Part shown: positions 45,961-54,444 of the stretch, piece after piece
Layout of the letters: every line of letters starts with the position of its first letter
Numbering within the stretch: the stretch's first letter is position 1
From: Thiomargarita sp.
GTDB lineage: Bacteria > Pseudomonadota > Gammaproteobacteria > Beggiatoales > Beggiatoaceae
Assembly: GCA_020718845.1 (NCBI GenBank)
Contig: DYRG01000001.1
Location: forward strand, 1 to 64,000
Length of the DNA stretch: 64,000 bases
Direction: 5' to 3'
Position numbers and translations under genes: made by a program
Notes under the pieces: generated by a model
Databases searched by the model: none
The model's input: only the letters and a program-made list of their open reading frames with translations
What the model was told of the DNA's origin: nothing

Positions 45961-47154
45961 ATGGCAGCAGAAACAACTCATGCTTCATCCTCTGTTTTTT
46001 TCTTAATGTTTGTAATTTTTTCTGGCGCAGCGATTACTGCAACCTTGGCTTTGTACGCTCGTCAAGCGATGTTGATTGGTTACATTGTGTTAGGAATTGT
46101 ATTAGGTCCTTGGGGATTTCAACTGATTACTGAACAAGACGCACCGCGCATTAAAGATATTGCTCACATCGGGATTGTATTTTTATTGTTTTTATTGGGT
46201 TTGAATTTGAAACCTGAAAGCCTATTAAGAACTTTAGGGCAAACGACCTTTGTGACGATTGCAAGTTCTTTAATTTTTGGAATTGTTGGTGTAGCGATTG
46301 GGGTAGGATTTGGTTATGATTTAAAAGAAAGCATTATTATTGGTGTGTCGATGATTTTTTCAAGCACCATTTTGGGATTGAAACTCTTACCCACCACTGT
46401 TTTACATCATAAAAGAACTGGCGGGATTTTAATTAGTATTCTTTTATTCCAAGATTTAATTGCAATTTTGATGTTATTGATTCTTAAAGGCTTGAATCAA
46501 GGCGGAATTCCCTTAGTTGACATTGCCTTATCGATGCTTTCTTTGCCTTTGTTAGCGGGGTTTGCGTGGGCGTTTGGAAGATATGTATTATTAAACGTCA
46601 TTATGCAGTTTAGCAAAATCCAAGAATACATCTTTTTAACCGCAATTGGTTGGTGTTTAGGAATGGCGGAATTAGCCGAGCATTTTAAACTCTCTCATGA
46701 AATCGGTGCTTTTTTAGCGGGGATTGTGTTAGCAACCAGTCCAATTGCATTATTTATTGCAGAGAGTTTGAAACCATTGCGCGATTTCTTTTTGGTGATG
46801 TTTTTCTTTTCATTGGGTGCGGGTTTAAATTTAAATATTCTTCCCGATGTAATGTTACCTGCGATTATTTTAGCGGCGTTAATGTTGGCAATTAAAGCAC
46901 CCACGTTTAGCTTTTTATTTCGTAAATCAGGTGAACCCGAGAAACATACTTTAGAAATGGGTTGGCGATTAGGGCAAATTAGCGAATTTTCCTTATTAAT
47001 CGCGGTATTAGCCCAAGACATGAAAGCCATTAGTCCAAATGCTTCTTATCTCATTCAGGTTGCAACGTTGCTCACTTTTATGTTTTCTTCGTATTTCATT
47101 GTGATGAATTATCCGTCGCCAATTGCAGTTTCAGATAAATTACGCCGCGATTGA
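45961..47154 (+). CDS. Kef-type cation:proton antiporter, CPA2 family
   Basis: A 397-residue membrane protein of about 12 segments with the CPA2 pattern (LIGYIVLGIVLGPWG, AHIGIVFLLFLLGLN, SMIFSSTILGLKLL, ELAEHFKLSHEIGAFLAGIVL). It should exchange K+ or Na+ for protons. It lacks the C-terminal TrkA-N/RCK domain of KefB and KefC, so no nucleotide or glutathione gating is evident. The start follows a GGACATAC segment without a strong ribosome site. A repeat element abuts its stop. Confidence 0.88.
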   Translation: MAAETTHASSSVFFLMFVIFSGAAITATLALYARQAMLIGYIVLGIVLGPWGFQLITEQDAPRIKDIAHIGIVFLLFLLGLNLKPESLLRTLGQTTFVTIASSLIFGIVGVAIGVGFGYDLKESIIIGVSMIFSSTILGLKLLPTTVLHHKRTGGILISILLFQDLIAILMLLILKGLNQGGIPLVDIALSMLSLPLLAGFAWAFGRYVLLNVIMQFSKIQEYIFLTAIGWCLGMAELAEHFKLSHEIGAFLAGIVLATSPIALFIAESLKPLRDFFLVMFFFSLGAGLNLNILPDVMLPAIILAALMLAIKAPTFSFLFRKSGEPEKHTLEMGWRLGQISEFSLLIAVLAQDMKAISPNASYLIQVATLLTFMFSSYFIVMNYPSPIAVSDKLRRD

Positions 47155-47157
47155 TAT

Positions 47158-47182
47158 AGCATTATTACATCTGATGTAATAT
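47158..47182. repeat. Second copy of the ATAGCATTATTACATC repeat
   Basis: Directly after the antiporter stop the sequence ATAGCATTATTACATC is followed by TGATGTAAT, making a short palindrome. The first 16 bases equal the left end of the element after cheW (23033). Confidence 0.5.
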
Positions 47183-47190
47183 GTACAGTT

Positions 47191-47311
47191 GTAGGGTGCA
47201 ATGTAATTGCACCAGAAATTTCTGAGAAATGAAATAATAAAAAACCAGCTAGGTTTTCAAGACGTAGCTGGTTTTTACATCATTTGTTGGTGCAATTACA
47301 TTGCACCCTAC
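47191..47311. repeat. Inverted pair of REP-like palindromes enclosing a terminator
   Basis: GTAGGGTGCAATGTAATTGC plus ACCA (47191-47214) and its exact 24-base reverse complement (47288-47311) enclose 73 bases. The unit matches the copy at 2590 with one base change. The right arm ends three bases before the stop of the Nmad2-like gene, whose 3' end therefore touches the repeat. Confidence 0.75.
47241..47275. terminator. Bidirectional rho-independent terminator
   Basis: AAAACCAGCTA (47241-47251) pairs perfectly with TAGCTGGTTTT (47265-47275), with T-rich tails on both strands. It separates the convergent antiporter and Nmad-like genes. Confidence 0.85.
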
Positions 47312-47314
47312 GGG

Positions 47315-48016
47315 TTAGATCATTAGTGCAAATGCTCCCCCAAGGGTAAGCTTTTTACGTCTAACACTTTTTGTGCCTTTCCAAACGATTGTTGGTTTTT
47401 CCCAAACGAAAGACTTTTTGATTTCACCAAGAAGCAGTGGAGTAGATACAGGACTCGCACTTAATGGATTAAGTGAAACATCATGAATCCAAGCAGTCCC
47501 ATGATTATGTATTTTACTGGCATCAATGTAGGAGATTGGATTTAATTCAGTTACTCCATCAATAACTATTCCTGTCTTCGGTTCAAAAATATCACCTAGC
47601 TCATTTCTTGAACCATTTTTTGGAATTATTGCCTTAGGGTGATTTAGGTGTAGGTAATCATAAAATTCTTTATGATTTGTAAATTCTTTCTCTACCCTTG
47701 TTATATAAAAAATATAATTTTTTTCTCCATCAAATCCCTTGTTTTTCACAATAGGAGTTAAACCAATAATCCAAACACCCTTCCATTTTCCTTTGTTGCC
47801 TTGCCTCATATAATGCTTGCAAGTACAAAGTGTAACAATCCCATCTTCAACATTGGGAGCACTACCATTTTGTTGAATAATTCCACTCGCATCTCTCGTT
47901 AATGAAGTGAGTGTATAAATATAAGCCGTATCATCCAAAAATGCACTCAATTGTTTTCTCAAACTATTTAGATTGAGAGCGTTACTCTTCCAAGTAGATA
48001 AATTTTGTGTTGCCAT
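47315..48016 (-). CDS. Nmad2-like (nucleotide modification associated) protein, tentative
   Basis: A 233-residue protein. The middle part (TLCTCKHYMRQGNKGKW, VWIIGLTPIV, NYIFYITRVEKEF, HKEFYDYL) follows the order seen in nucleotide modification associated domain 2 proteins: a CxCK-like segment, a W-x-IG strand and a Y-x-x-x-VxEK strand. Such proteins were proposed to take part in synthesis of hypermodified DNA bases. I start it at 48016, where TAGGAGT lies upstream, and not 36 bases earlier. It lies 19 bases after the Nmad3-like gene. The assignment is from pattern memory only. Confidence 0.5.
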   Translation of the reverse strand: MATQNLSTWKSNALNLNSLRKQLSAFLDDTAYIYTLTSLTRDASGIIQQNGSAPNVEDGIVTLCTCKHYMRQGNKGKWKGVWIIGLTPIVKNKGFDGEKNYIFYITRVEKEFTNHKEFYDYLHLNHPKAIIPKNGSRNELGDIFEPKTGIVIDGVTELNPISYIDASKIHNHGTAWIHDVSLNPLSASPVSTPLLLGEIKKSFVWEKPTIVWKGTKSVRRKKLTLGGAFALMI

Positions 48017-48035
48017 AATTGTGACTCCTATTCTA

Positions 48036-48779
48036 TTACCAATTATTTGCAATCAACTGATTACCTGTTTTTTTCATCTCCACATTAAGCCAAGAAAGGA
48101 ATTTCCCTGAATCATTGAACCATGGTGGATTCACACTACGTTGAATAAATCCATTTTTAACATCCAAACCACCCCAATCCTTTAACATATCATGAGTAAC
48201 TCGGTACGATTTATCACGATATTCACCAATTGGAATTGCATACTTTAATCGACCAGATTTTTCTTTGTCGGCAAAAATTACAATATGATCTTTATTACGA
48301 TCTGTAATCCTTGTATGTGCATTTAAGTGAAAATCCTTTGGTTGAATATCTCCTACCAGAATAACTTTATCAACCACCATAAAACCAAAAATAGCGTAAA
48401 TCAATCTATGGCTACAAGGTGTAATGGGTTTAAAACTAGCAAAGAAAACTAAAAAATCTCCTTGTTTGAGTTTTTTTACACGATTTCCACGCCCTGTACC
48501 TTGGTCGCCATAGGTAAGGCAATCAAAATCAGGATCAAGATGGCAATTTCTATTTTTTAAATTATTTGGAAATACACCTGAAAAAGAATTATTCTTTGCC
48601 CATGTTCCAAAAAATGGCACAATTTGATTGTACCCAGTTGCCATACCTTTCAAAAAGGTATGATTATCTTGCGGAATTGGCATATACAAATAATCATTTG
48701 TCACAGGATTGATTGGCGCATTATATTTGCCATAAGTCTGGTCGATACCAACGCGCAGTAAGAGTCCTCTTCTAGTCAT
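48036..48779 (-). CDS. Nmad3-like (nucleotide modification associated domain 3) protein
   Basis: A 247-residue protein beginning RRGLLLRVGIDQTYGKYNAP with DYLYMPIPQ, then NCHLDPDFDCLTY, GDQGTGRGNRVKKLKQGDFLVFFASF and a beta-rich IFGFMVVDKVILVGDI. This is the order of motifs in Nmad3 proteins (SRKGFDxxYG, LPIPE, HLDPDL, GQxG..GDLFLFFGWF). The family is predicted, not proven, to act in DNA base hypermodification. An AAAAGGAAC site precedes the ATG. It is divergent from rpoD and forms a two-gene unit with the next gene. Confidence 0.65.
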   Translation of the reverse strand: MTRRGLLLRVGIDQTYGKYNAPINPVTNDYLYMPIPQDNHTFLKGMATGYNQIVPFFGTWAKNNSFSGVFPNNLKNRNCHLDPDFDCLTYGDQGTGRGNRVKKLKQGDFLVFFASFKPITPCSHRLIYAIFGFMVVDKVILVGDIQPKDFHLNAHTRITDRNKDHIVIFADKEKSGRLKYAIPIGEYRDKSYRVTHDMLKDWGGLDVKNGFIQRSVNPPWFNDSGKFLSWLNVEMKKTGNQLIANNW

Positions 48780-49044
48780 GGTAGTTCCTTTTGAAAATTG
48801 TATTTTTGAATCTCAATTATACCCAAAAAATCCCCCAAACCTTACCCCAACCATAGAATAAATTGCGCCGCGATTAATGTATATTTTGAGATAAATGCTT
48901 GAAAAAGTGTAAGCCATCCCACAATTAAGTGATTCTTTATTGGATCGTACGATGCTGAGAAAATTTTTCAGAGATGGTCGGCAAACTCGTGAACTATCAA
49001 CTACACTTAAAAACAAGTTTTAACTTTCGTGGGAATTGAGGCAA

Positions 49045-50904
49045 ATGAATCAAGAACAGCAAAAATCACAACTAAAACTTTTGATTGCCAAAGGTAAAGA
49101 GCAAGGCTATCTCACTTATCACGAGATTAATGATCATCTGCCAGATGAGATTGTCGATCCCGAACAAATTGACAGTATTATTTCTATGATCAATGACATG
49201 GGGATTACGGTGCATGAATTTGCACCCGATGTTGATGTGTTGTTGATTTCAGACGAAACCACCGTCGTCGCCGCCGACGATGATGCCGCCGAAGAAGCCG
49301 CCGCCGCCCTCGCCAATGTCGATAGCGAATTTGGGCGCACCACCGACCCCGTCCGAATGTATATGCGCGAAATGGGAACGGTCGATTTATTGACCCGCGA
49401 CGGCGAAATCAAAATCGCTAAACGTATCGAAGAAGGCATGACCCAAGCATTATCCGCATTAGCCAGCCATCCCGATATTATCGCAGAATTTCTTAAATTA
49501 TATCAAAAGGTTGAATCTGGCGAAATTAAATTAATTGAGCTCGTGAGTGGTTTCATTAATTCCAGCGTGAATGATGAAGACATTACCCCGATTGATGATG
49601 CGCAAGCAACCATCGAATTAAATGCACGAGCGATTACAAATACCCCCGTCGATGATGATGACGATGACGCAGCAATGATCATCGATGAAGGTGAAAACGT
49701 TGATATGGAAGAAGCCCGCGTTCGATTTGGTAAATTACGCGAAGTTTTTCAAGCCTGCGTCAAAGCAAAAGATAAACACGGCGCAGAACATCCAACCTAT
49801 ATCAAATTACGCCAAGAAGTCGCCCATTGTTTCTTAGAATTTAAAGTACTTCCTCGGGTAATTGAAGAACTTACGATACGATTGCGTGATGCTGTTTCTT
49901 TAATTCGTCAACGCGAAAACTTAATTCGTGAGATTTGTGTTAAAGATGTTGGCATGGATAAGAAAGAGTTTCTCGCATCCTTTAAAAATAACTTAACAAA
50001 TGCGCAATGGGTTTCAACTTTATTAAAAGCTGGAAAACCTTGGAAATCGCGTTTAGAAAAATTTGCGCCAGAAATCAAATCCGCACAGCAAGAATTATTA
50101 GATTTAGAGAAACATTGCCGTTTGAGTTTAATGGAAATCAAAGAAATAAACCGACGAATGTCGATTGGTGAAGCAAAAGCGCGTCGTGCAAAAAGAGAGA
50201 TGATCGAGGCAAATTTGCGGTTAGTTATCTCAATTGCTAAAAAATACACCAATCGCGGCTTGCAATTCCTTGATTTAATTCAAGAAGGTAATATCGGTTT
50301 AATGAAAGCCGTCGATAAATTTGAATATCGGCGCGGCTATAAATTTTCCACTTATGCAACGTGGTGGATTCGTCAAGCGATCACCCGTTCGATTGCCGAT
50401 CAAGCCCGCACGATTCGCATTCCCGTGCATATGATTGAAACCATTAACAAATTAAACCGCGTGCAACGTCAAATTCTCCAAGAAAAAGGGCGCGAAGCCA
50501 CCCCCGATGAACTCGCTGAACGCATGGATATGCCCGAAGATAAAGTGCGCAAAGTGCTCAAAATCGCCAAAGAACCCATTTCCATGGAAACCCCAATTGG
50601 TGACGATGATGATTCGCATCTTGGTGATTTTATTGAAGATGCGTCGATGCCATCGCCCGTCGAATCCGCCACTTTTGAAGGATTGCGTCGCGCCACTCAA
50701 GAAATGTTACACAGTTTAACCCCGCGAGAAGCCAAGGTTTTAAGAATGCGTTTTGGCATCGACATGACCACCGATCACACTTTGGAAGAAGTCGGCAAAC
50801 AATTTGATGTCACCCGCGAGCGAATTCGCCAAATAGAAGCAAAAGCCTTGCGCAAATTGCGTCATCCGAGCCGTTCCGAACAATTACGCAGCTTTTTGGA
50901 CTAA
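49045..50904 (+). CDS. rpoD: Primary RNA polymerase sigma factor, sigma-70
   Basis: A 619-residue housekeeping sigma factor. Region 1.1 ([22 protein letters not shown]), region 1.2 ([19 protein letters not shown]), the gammaproteobacterial non-conserved region with an acidic DDDDDD stretch, region 2 ([17 protein letters not shown]), region 3 and region 4 ([33 protein letters not shown]) are all intact. I use the ATG at 49045 preceded by GAGG. The neighbours rpsU and dnaG of E. coli are absent; a tRNA gene follows. Confidence 0.97.
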   Translation: MNQEQQKSQLKLLIAKGKEQGYLTYHEINDHLPDEIVDPEQIDSIISMINDMGITVHEFAPDVDVLLISDETTVVAADDDAAEEAAAALANVDSEFGRTTDPVRMYMREMGTVDLLTRDGEIKIAKRIEEGMTQALSALASHPDIIAEFLKLYQKVESGEIKLIELVSGFINSSVNDEDITPIDDAQATIELNARAITNTPVDDDDDDAAMIIDEGENVDMEEARVRFGKLREVFQACVKAKDKHGAEHPTYIKLRQEVAHCFLEFKVLPRVIEELTIRLRDAVSLIRQRENLIREICVKDVGMDKKEFLASFKNNLTNAQWVSTLLKAGKPWKSRLEKFAPEIKSAQQELLDLEKHCRLSLMEIKEINRRMSIGEAKARRAKREMIEANLRLVISIAKKYTNRGLQFLDLIQEGNIGLMKAVDKFEYRRGYKFSTYATWWIRQAITRSIADQARTIRIPVHMIETINKLNRVQRQILQEKGREATPDELAERMDMPEDKVRKVLKIAKEPISMETPIGDDDDSHLGDFIEDASMPSPVESATFEGLRRATQEMLHSLTPREAKVLRMRFGIDMTTDHTLEEVGKQFDVTRERIRQIEAKALRKLRHPSRSEQLRSFLD

Positions 50905-50924
50905 TCCCAAAAATATGCTAGAAT
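50896..50924 (+). promoter_or_regulatory. Promoter of the CAU tRNA inside the rpoD 3' end
   Basis: TTGGAC (50896-50901) and TAGAAT (50919-50924) are 17 bases apart; the tRNA starts 21 bases after the -10 box. The -35 box overlaps the last rpoD codons. Confidence 0.65.
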
Positions 50925-50945
50925 AGTCCTTTATCTCCCTTTTTA

Positions 50946-51018
50946 GGGTCTGTAGCTCAACGGTCAGAGCAGGGGACTCATAATCCCTTGGTTGTAGGTT
51001 CGAATCCTACCAGACCCA
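50946..51018 (+). tRNA. tRNA with CAU anticodon, probably tRNA-Ile2 (or elongator Met)
   Basis: A 73-base tRNA: acceptor GGGTCTG/CAGACCC, anticodon stem GGGGA/TCCC with loop CTCATAA, T arm GTAGGTTCGAATCCTAC, discriminator A; no CCA encoded. The TTGGT variable loop and G-rich anticodon stem resemble tRNA-Ile2 (lysidine-modified CAU), which also follows rpoD in some gammaproteobacteria. Met cannot be excluded from sequence alone. Confidence 0.9.
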
Positions 51019-51049
51019 TATTTTTATCGTTTAAAAACGTTAATTACTC

Positions 51050-52513
51050 ATGTCAACCCCTTCCCCCACCAGTAATAACGTCTTGATTGCACTCAAAACT
51101 TTGCGTGAGTTTATTGCAGTACAAGAAATTCGTATCGATGAGTTAGCCACTCAACTTCAACATCAGCCATCGCTTTCAAATGTTACCGATCAATTACATT
51201 CTCTTCAAACTCAACTTGAAGAAATTGTCCTTCAAAAATCTTTTGATATTGAGAAATTTGGTGTTTTAGAAGAAAGCATCTCCTCGTTAAAAAAATTAGT
51301 AGAAACACGCTTTGAAGAAATCAATCAACAGCTTCTCGAAACTCATCATGTCGATATAAAAGAAAACTCTCTAATTTCTCTTTCTAATTTAAATGAACAA
51401 TTGCAAAACATCCAAACCCATCTTGATGATTTGAATAAAATCGTTAACGATAATAATTTTTCTCAACAACTTCAAGAAGTTGAACATAATTTTCAATCTC
51501 GTTTTCTCAATTTAGAACAACAAGCTCATGAACAAGATAATAAACTTCAGCAAGTTACCCTCCAAACCGAATCACAAATGTCTACATTTCAACAAACTTT
51601 AGATGAACATCTATTAGAAATCTCCAAATTAGATCAAAACAAATGGGTTACATTAGAACAAGAGGCAATGGTAATCAATTTTGTGCAAAATAATGCCGCC
51701 AAAACCTATGCTGATTCTTCACATGAAAACCCTTCAAATAATTCTAATCAAACTCAAAAAAATAATACAAAGCCCACAAAACTTTCTTTATGGCATAAAA
51801 TAAAAAGTTATCGTCCTTTTTCTTTTAAAAGAAAGAAATCAACTGACAAACCAAAAAAAGATTATTTGAAAACAAAAAGTGATTTTGTTGAAGAGCAAAT
51901 GATTGGTTTGTATCGGAGTTTAAGTGCATTGCTTCCGAATAAAAGACATTGGGGAAGAAGTATCCAATTTATTGCATCGAGATCGGGAGAAGGTGCATCG
52001 GTCATTGGGAGAGAATTTGCAAAGGTTTTAGCTCGACGTTTAGATATGTCAGTTTTATTGATTGATGCTGATCCACAAGGTGAGCAACTCGCGCATTTTG
52101 ATATTCAACGATCAATGGGTTGGAATGAAGCTGTTTTTAATAGTGCACCGATTCACTATGCTTTAAAACAAATTGATGATTCTAAATTATTTGTCACGCA
52201 AATGGCAATGCCTGGCGAATCCATTACACGAATTGTCCATGCCCCTGAAATTGAAGCGATTTTAGAAGATTTAAAACGCCAATTTGATTTCATTGTGATT
52301 GATACTTTACCAGGCACTGTGTCAGTGGATGGTTTAACGCTTTCTCATAAAGTAGATGGCGTAATTTTAGTGGTCGAAGCGGAATGTACACGTTGGCAAA
52401 TTGTTCAACAAACGAAAGAAAATATTGAAATTCGGGGCGGAAATGTTTTAGGGGTTATTTTAAATAAACGACGTTTCTATATTCCTAAATTTATTTATGA
52501 TCGTTTGCTTTGA
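51050..52513 (+). CDS. Coiled-coil protein with CpsD/ParA-like ATPase domain
   Basis: A 487-residue protein. Residues 1-230 are Gln/Leu-rich coiled coil, 240-275 form a basic linker (KSYRPFSFKRKKS), and 285-487 match the BY-kinase/CpsD-CapB fold: P-loop-like SRSGEGASVIGREFAKVL (about 309-326), Walker A' VLLIDADPQG, Walker B FIVIDTLPG. The P-loop Lys expected in GEGKS is replaced by Ala, and the C-terminus lacks a Tyr cluster. It opens the polysaccharide cluster and may organise polymer export without kinase activity. No Wzz-type membrane segments are present. Confidence 0.78.
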   Translation: MSTPSPTSNNVLIALKTLREFIAVQEIRIDELATQLQHQPSLSNVTDQLHSLQTQLEEIVLQKSFDIEKFGVLEESISSLKKLVETRFEEINQQLLETHHVDIKENSLISLSNLNEQLQNIQTHLDDLNKIVNDNNFSQQLQEVEHNFQSRFLNLEQQAHEQDNKLQQVTLQTESQMSTFQQTLDEHLLEISKLDQNKWVTLEQEAMVINFVQNNAAKTYADSSHENPSNNSNQTQKNNTKPTKLSLWHKIKSYRPFSFKRKKSTDKPKKDYLKTKSDFVEEQMIGLYRSLSALLPNKRHWGRSIQFIASRSGEGASVIGREFAKVLARRLDMSVLLIDADPQGEQLAHFDIQRSMGWNEAVFNSAPIHYALKQIDDSKLFVTQMAMPGESITRIVHAPEIEAILEDLKRQFDFIVIDTLPGTVSVDGLTLSHKVDGVILVVEAECTRWQIVQQTKENIEIRGGNVLGVILNKRRFYIPKFIYDRLL

Positions 52514-52531
52514 TAATAAGGAGAAAAATCC

Positions 52532-52981
52532 ATGTCTATTTGGCAAAAATTTATCGGATTGTTTGATTGGAAAGGTCGAGAACTCTGTCAATCAGCGCAC
52601 CACATTGCATCAGAGAACAAATTTCATCAAGCATTACGCAGAGAAAGTGCGCGCTCGGATCGTAATGGACAGGGTTTTTCATTGGTAATATTTGAGGTAG
52701 AAAGCATCCATTCTTCCGCCGCGAAAGCCTTGATTGAAATTTTGAAATATCGTTTGCGGGGCACGGACGAGGCGGGCTGGTTGGGTGGGCAGCAATACAT
52801 CGGGGTGATTTTATTTGCAACACCCCAAAAACAAGGCGCAGAGCGGTTTGCACAAGATATTTTTCAAAAAATTTCTTCTAAAATCAATGTGTTACCTCCT
52901 TATCAAATTTATATTTATCCGAAAGATTGGCGATCACCCGATACGATCAACAATCCTCCTCATCAACTATCAGTGTCATAA
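52532..52981 (+). CDS. Stand-alone degenerate GGDEF-like domain protein
   Basis: A 149-residue protein with a good AAGGAG site. Residues 42-125 resemble a GGDEF fold: FSLVIFEVE, LKYRLRGTDEAGWLGGQQYI, then GVILFAT and a helix. GGQQY stands where GGDEF would be, so it cannot be a cyclase. The same domain forms the N-terminus of the sugar transferase encoded next (NFSLVTFKI, RRLRISDVAGWINHEFIGVLL). It could bind a nucleotide or c-di-GMP, or pair with the transferase. Confidence 0.6.
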   Translation: MSIWQKFIGLFDWKGRELCQSAHHIASENKFHQALRRESARSDRNGQGFSLVIFEVESIHSSAAKALIEILKYRLRGTDEAGWLGGQQYIGVILFATPQKQGAERFAQDIFQKISSKINVLPPYQIYIYPKDWRSPDTINNPPHQLSVS

Positions 52982-53023
52982 TTGCATCGCACAACGCCAT
53001 TTATTTTACATTTTGATACTAAT

Positions 53024-53060
53024 AATGCCATATTTAAAGAATTAAATATTGGCATTTTCT
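53024..53060 (+). terminator. Terminator-like hairpin before the sugar transferase gene
   Basis: AATGCCATATTTAA and TTAAATATTGGCATT pair with one bulge around AGAA, followed by a T-rich tail (TTTTCTTTATTT). It lies 43 bases after the preceding gene, so transcription into the sugar transferase is either reduced or restarted. Confidence 0.6.
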
Positions 53061-53160
53061 TTATTTAAAAGAAATAGTTACCTTATAAAAACGGTTATTG
53101 GCAATAGAATTGCTTTTTATAGACTTCAAAAAAAAGCCCTAATATTGGTAGGAAGAATTT

Positions 53161-54342
53161 ATGTCTAACTCATTTGTTGTGCATCCAAAAGAATTTAAAG
53201 ATTTTAGTGAAAATTTGCCTTGGTTTGATTTAAATCTTCATGATTATCAACTCTTTATGGGTACTGAAGATTTTGAGGAAATCATTAATCGTGAATGTTC
53301 ACGCAGCAATCGTTTTCAACAAAACTTTTCTTTAGTTACTTTTAAAATTAAAGAAAATGATCCAAGCTCTGATCATTTATTACAAGTCTTAGCAAGACGT
53401 TTAAGAATCAGTGATGTCGCTGGTTGGATTAATCATGAATTTATTGGCGTATTATTGTCAAACACTTCCTCTCGCCAAGATGCAAGTTGTTTTATAGAAA
53501 GTATTCACAAAATGGTTTCATTACGAGAAGTTGCTTTACCAGAACATCATATTCATATCTATCCTCATGAATGGCATGGCGAAGGGTATGATTTAAAACA
53601 AAATAAACCTGATAATTATCAAGCACATGATGATAATTATAAAAAAGTAGATACCTTAGAATTATCCAATATGGAAATTACAACCGTACCAAATTTAAGT
53701 AAGTTATTTCCAATGGGGATGCCTTGGTGGAAACGAACTGTCGATGTTATTGGTGGAGCAGTGGGTTTATTAATCTTACTTCCTTTGTTAATTGTGGTTG
53801 CAATTTATATTAAAATGGTTTCTCCCGGTCCACTCTTTTTTCGTCAACCGAGAGCGGGTTATTTAGGTAAGAGTTTTACGATTTGGAAATTTCGTACCAT
53901 GAAAGTAAATGCTAATGTTGCAGAACATCAAAAATACATTAGCGAATTGCTTAAAAATGGAAAACCCATGTATAAATTGGAAGATTCTGACCCACAAATT
54001 ATCCCGCACGGAAATGCGTTGAGAAAAACTGGAATTGATGAATTACCTCAATTAATCAATGTGTTGCGTGGCGAAATGAGTTTAGTCGGACCGCGCCCTG
54101 ATGTGTTTTATGCGATAAAAAACTACAAATCTTGGTATCATGCCCGCAGCGATGCTTATCCGGGGTTGACGGGTTTGTGGCAAGTAAGCGGTAAAAATAG
54201 CATTAGTTATGAAGAAATGATGCGCTTAGATATTAAATATGCTCACAATATTTCTTTTTGGTTAGATGTAAAGATTTTGTTATTAACCCCAATTACCATT
54301 ATTCAACAGGTTTTAGAACGCTTAAAACGTCGCAAAAAATAA
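53161..54342 (+). CDS. Undecaprenyl-phosphate sugar transferase with degenerate GGDEF-like N-terminus
   Basis: A 393-residue initiating glycosyl-1-phosphate transferase. The C-terminal bacterial sugar transferase domain (about 190-393) has a membrane segment and the PGPLFFRQPRAGYLG, IWKFRTM, LRKTGIDELPQLINVL and LVGPRPD motifs. It moves a sugar phosphate onto undecaprenyl phosphate to begin the repeat unit. Residues 35-150 replace the usual PssY/WcaJ membrane part by a degenerate GGDEF-like domain related to the preceding protein. A TAGGAAG site precedes the ATG. Confidence 0.9.
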   Translation: MSNSFVVHPKEFKDFSENLPWFDLNLHDYQLFMGTEDFEEIINRECSRSNRFQQNFSLVTFKIKENDPSSDHLLQVLARRLRISDVAGWINHEFIGVLLSNTSSRQDASCFIESIHKMVSLREVALPEHHIHIYPHEWHGEGYDLKQNKPDNYQAHDDNYKKVDTLELSNMEITTVPNLSKLFPMGMPWWKRTVDVIGGAVGLLILLPLLIVVAIYIKMVSPGPLFFRQPRAGYLGKSFTIWKFRTMKVNANVAEHQKYISELLKNGKPMYKLEDSDPQIIPHGNALRKTGIDELPQLINVLRGEMSLVGPRPDVFYAIKNYKSWYHARSDAYPGLTGLWQVSGKNSISYEEMMRLDIKYAHNISFWLDVKILLLTPITIIQQVLERLKRRKK

Positions 54343-54373
54343 ACCTAAGTTGAAAAACCTTCTTCTCCTCCCT

Positions 54374-54412
54374 GCGGAGGCATGGTAAATAAAAACCTGC
54401 CTCTGCTTTTTT
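54374..54412 (+). terminator. Terminator between sugar transferase and epimerase genes
   Basis: GCGGAGGCA (54374-54382) pairs with TGCCTCTGC (54398-54406), one G-U, followed by six T residues. It would split the cluster into two transcripts or attenuate the downstream genes. Confidence 0.75.
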
Positions 54413-54444
54413 CTTTCTAATTTCAACCCGAGAGAAATAAAATT

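Noticed and set aside
48891-48925. Heat-shock promoter upstream of rpoD (CTTGAAA ... CCATCCCA)
   Set aside because: Spacing between the boxes is about nine bases, too short for sigma-32.
48813-49016. 67-codon minus-strand ORF in the gap between the Nmad3-like gene and rpoD
   Set aside because: AT-rich, no ribosome site, no family; the gap is better explained as the divergent promoter region.
54367-54380. Small CCTCC-CTGC-GGAGG hairpin
   Set aside because: Overlaps the longer GCGGAGGCA/TGCCTCTGC terminator, which has the T-run and is the better structure.
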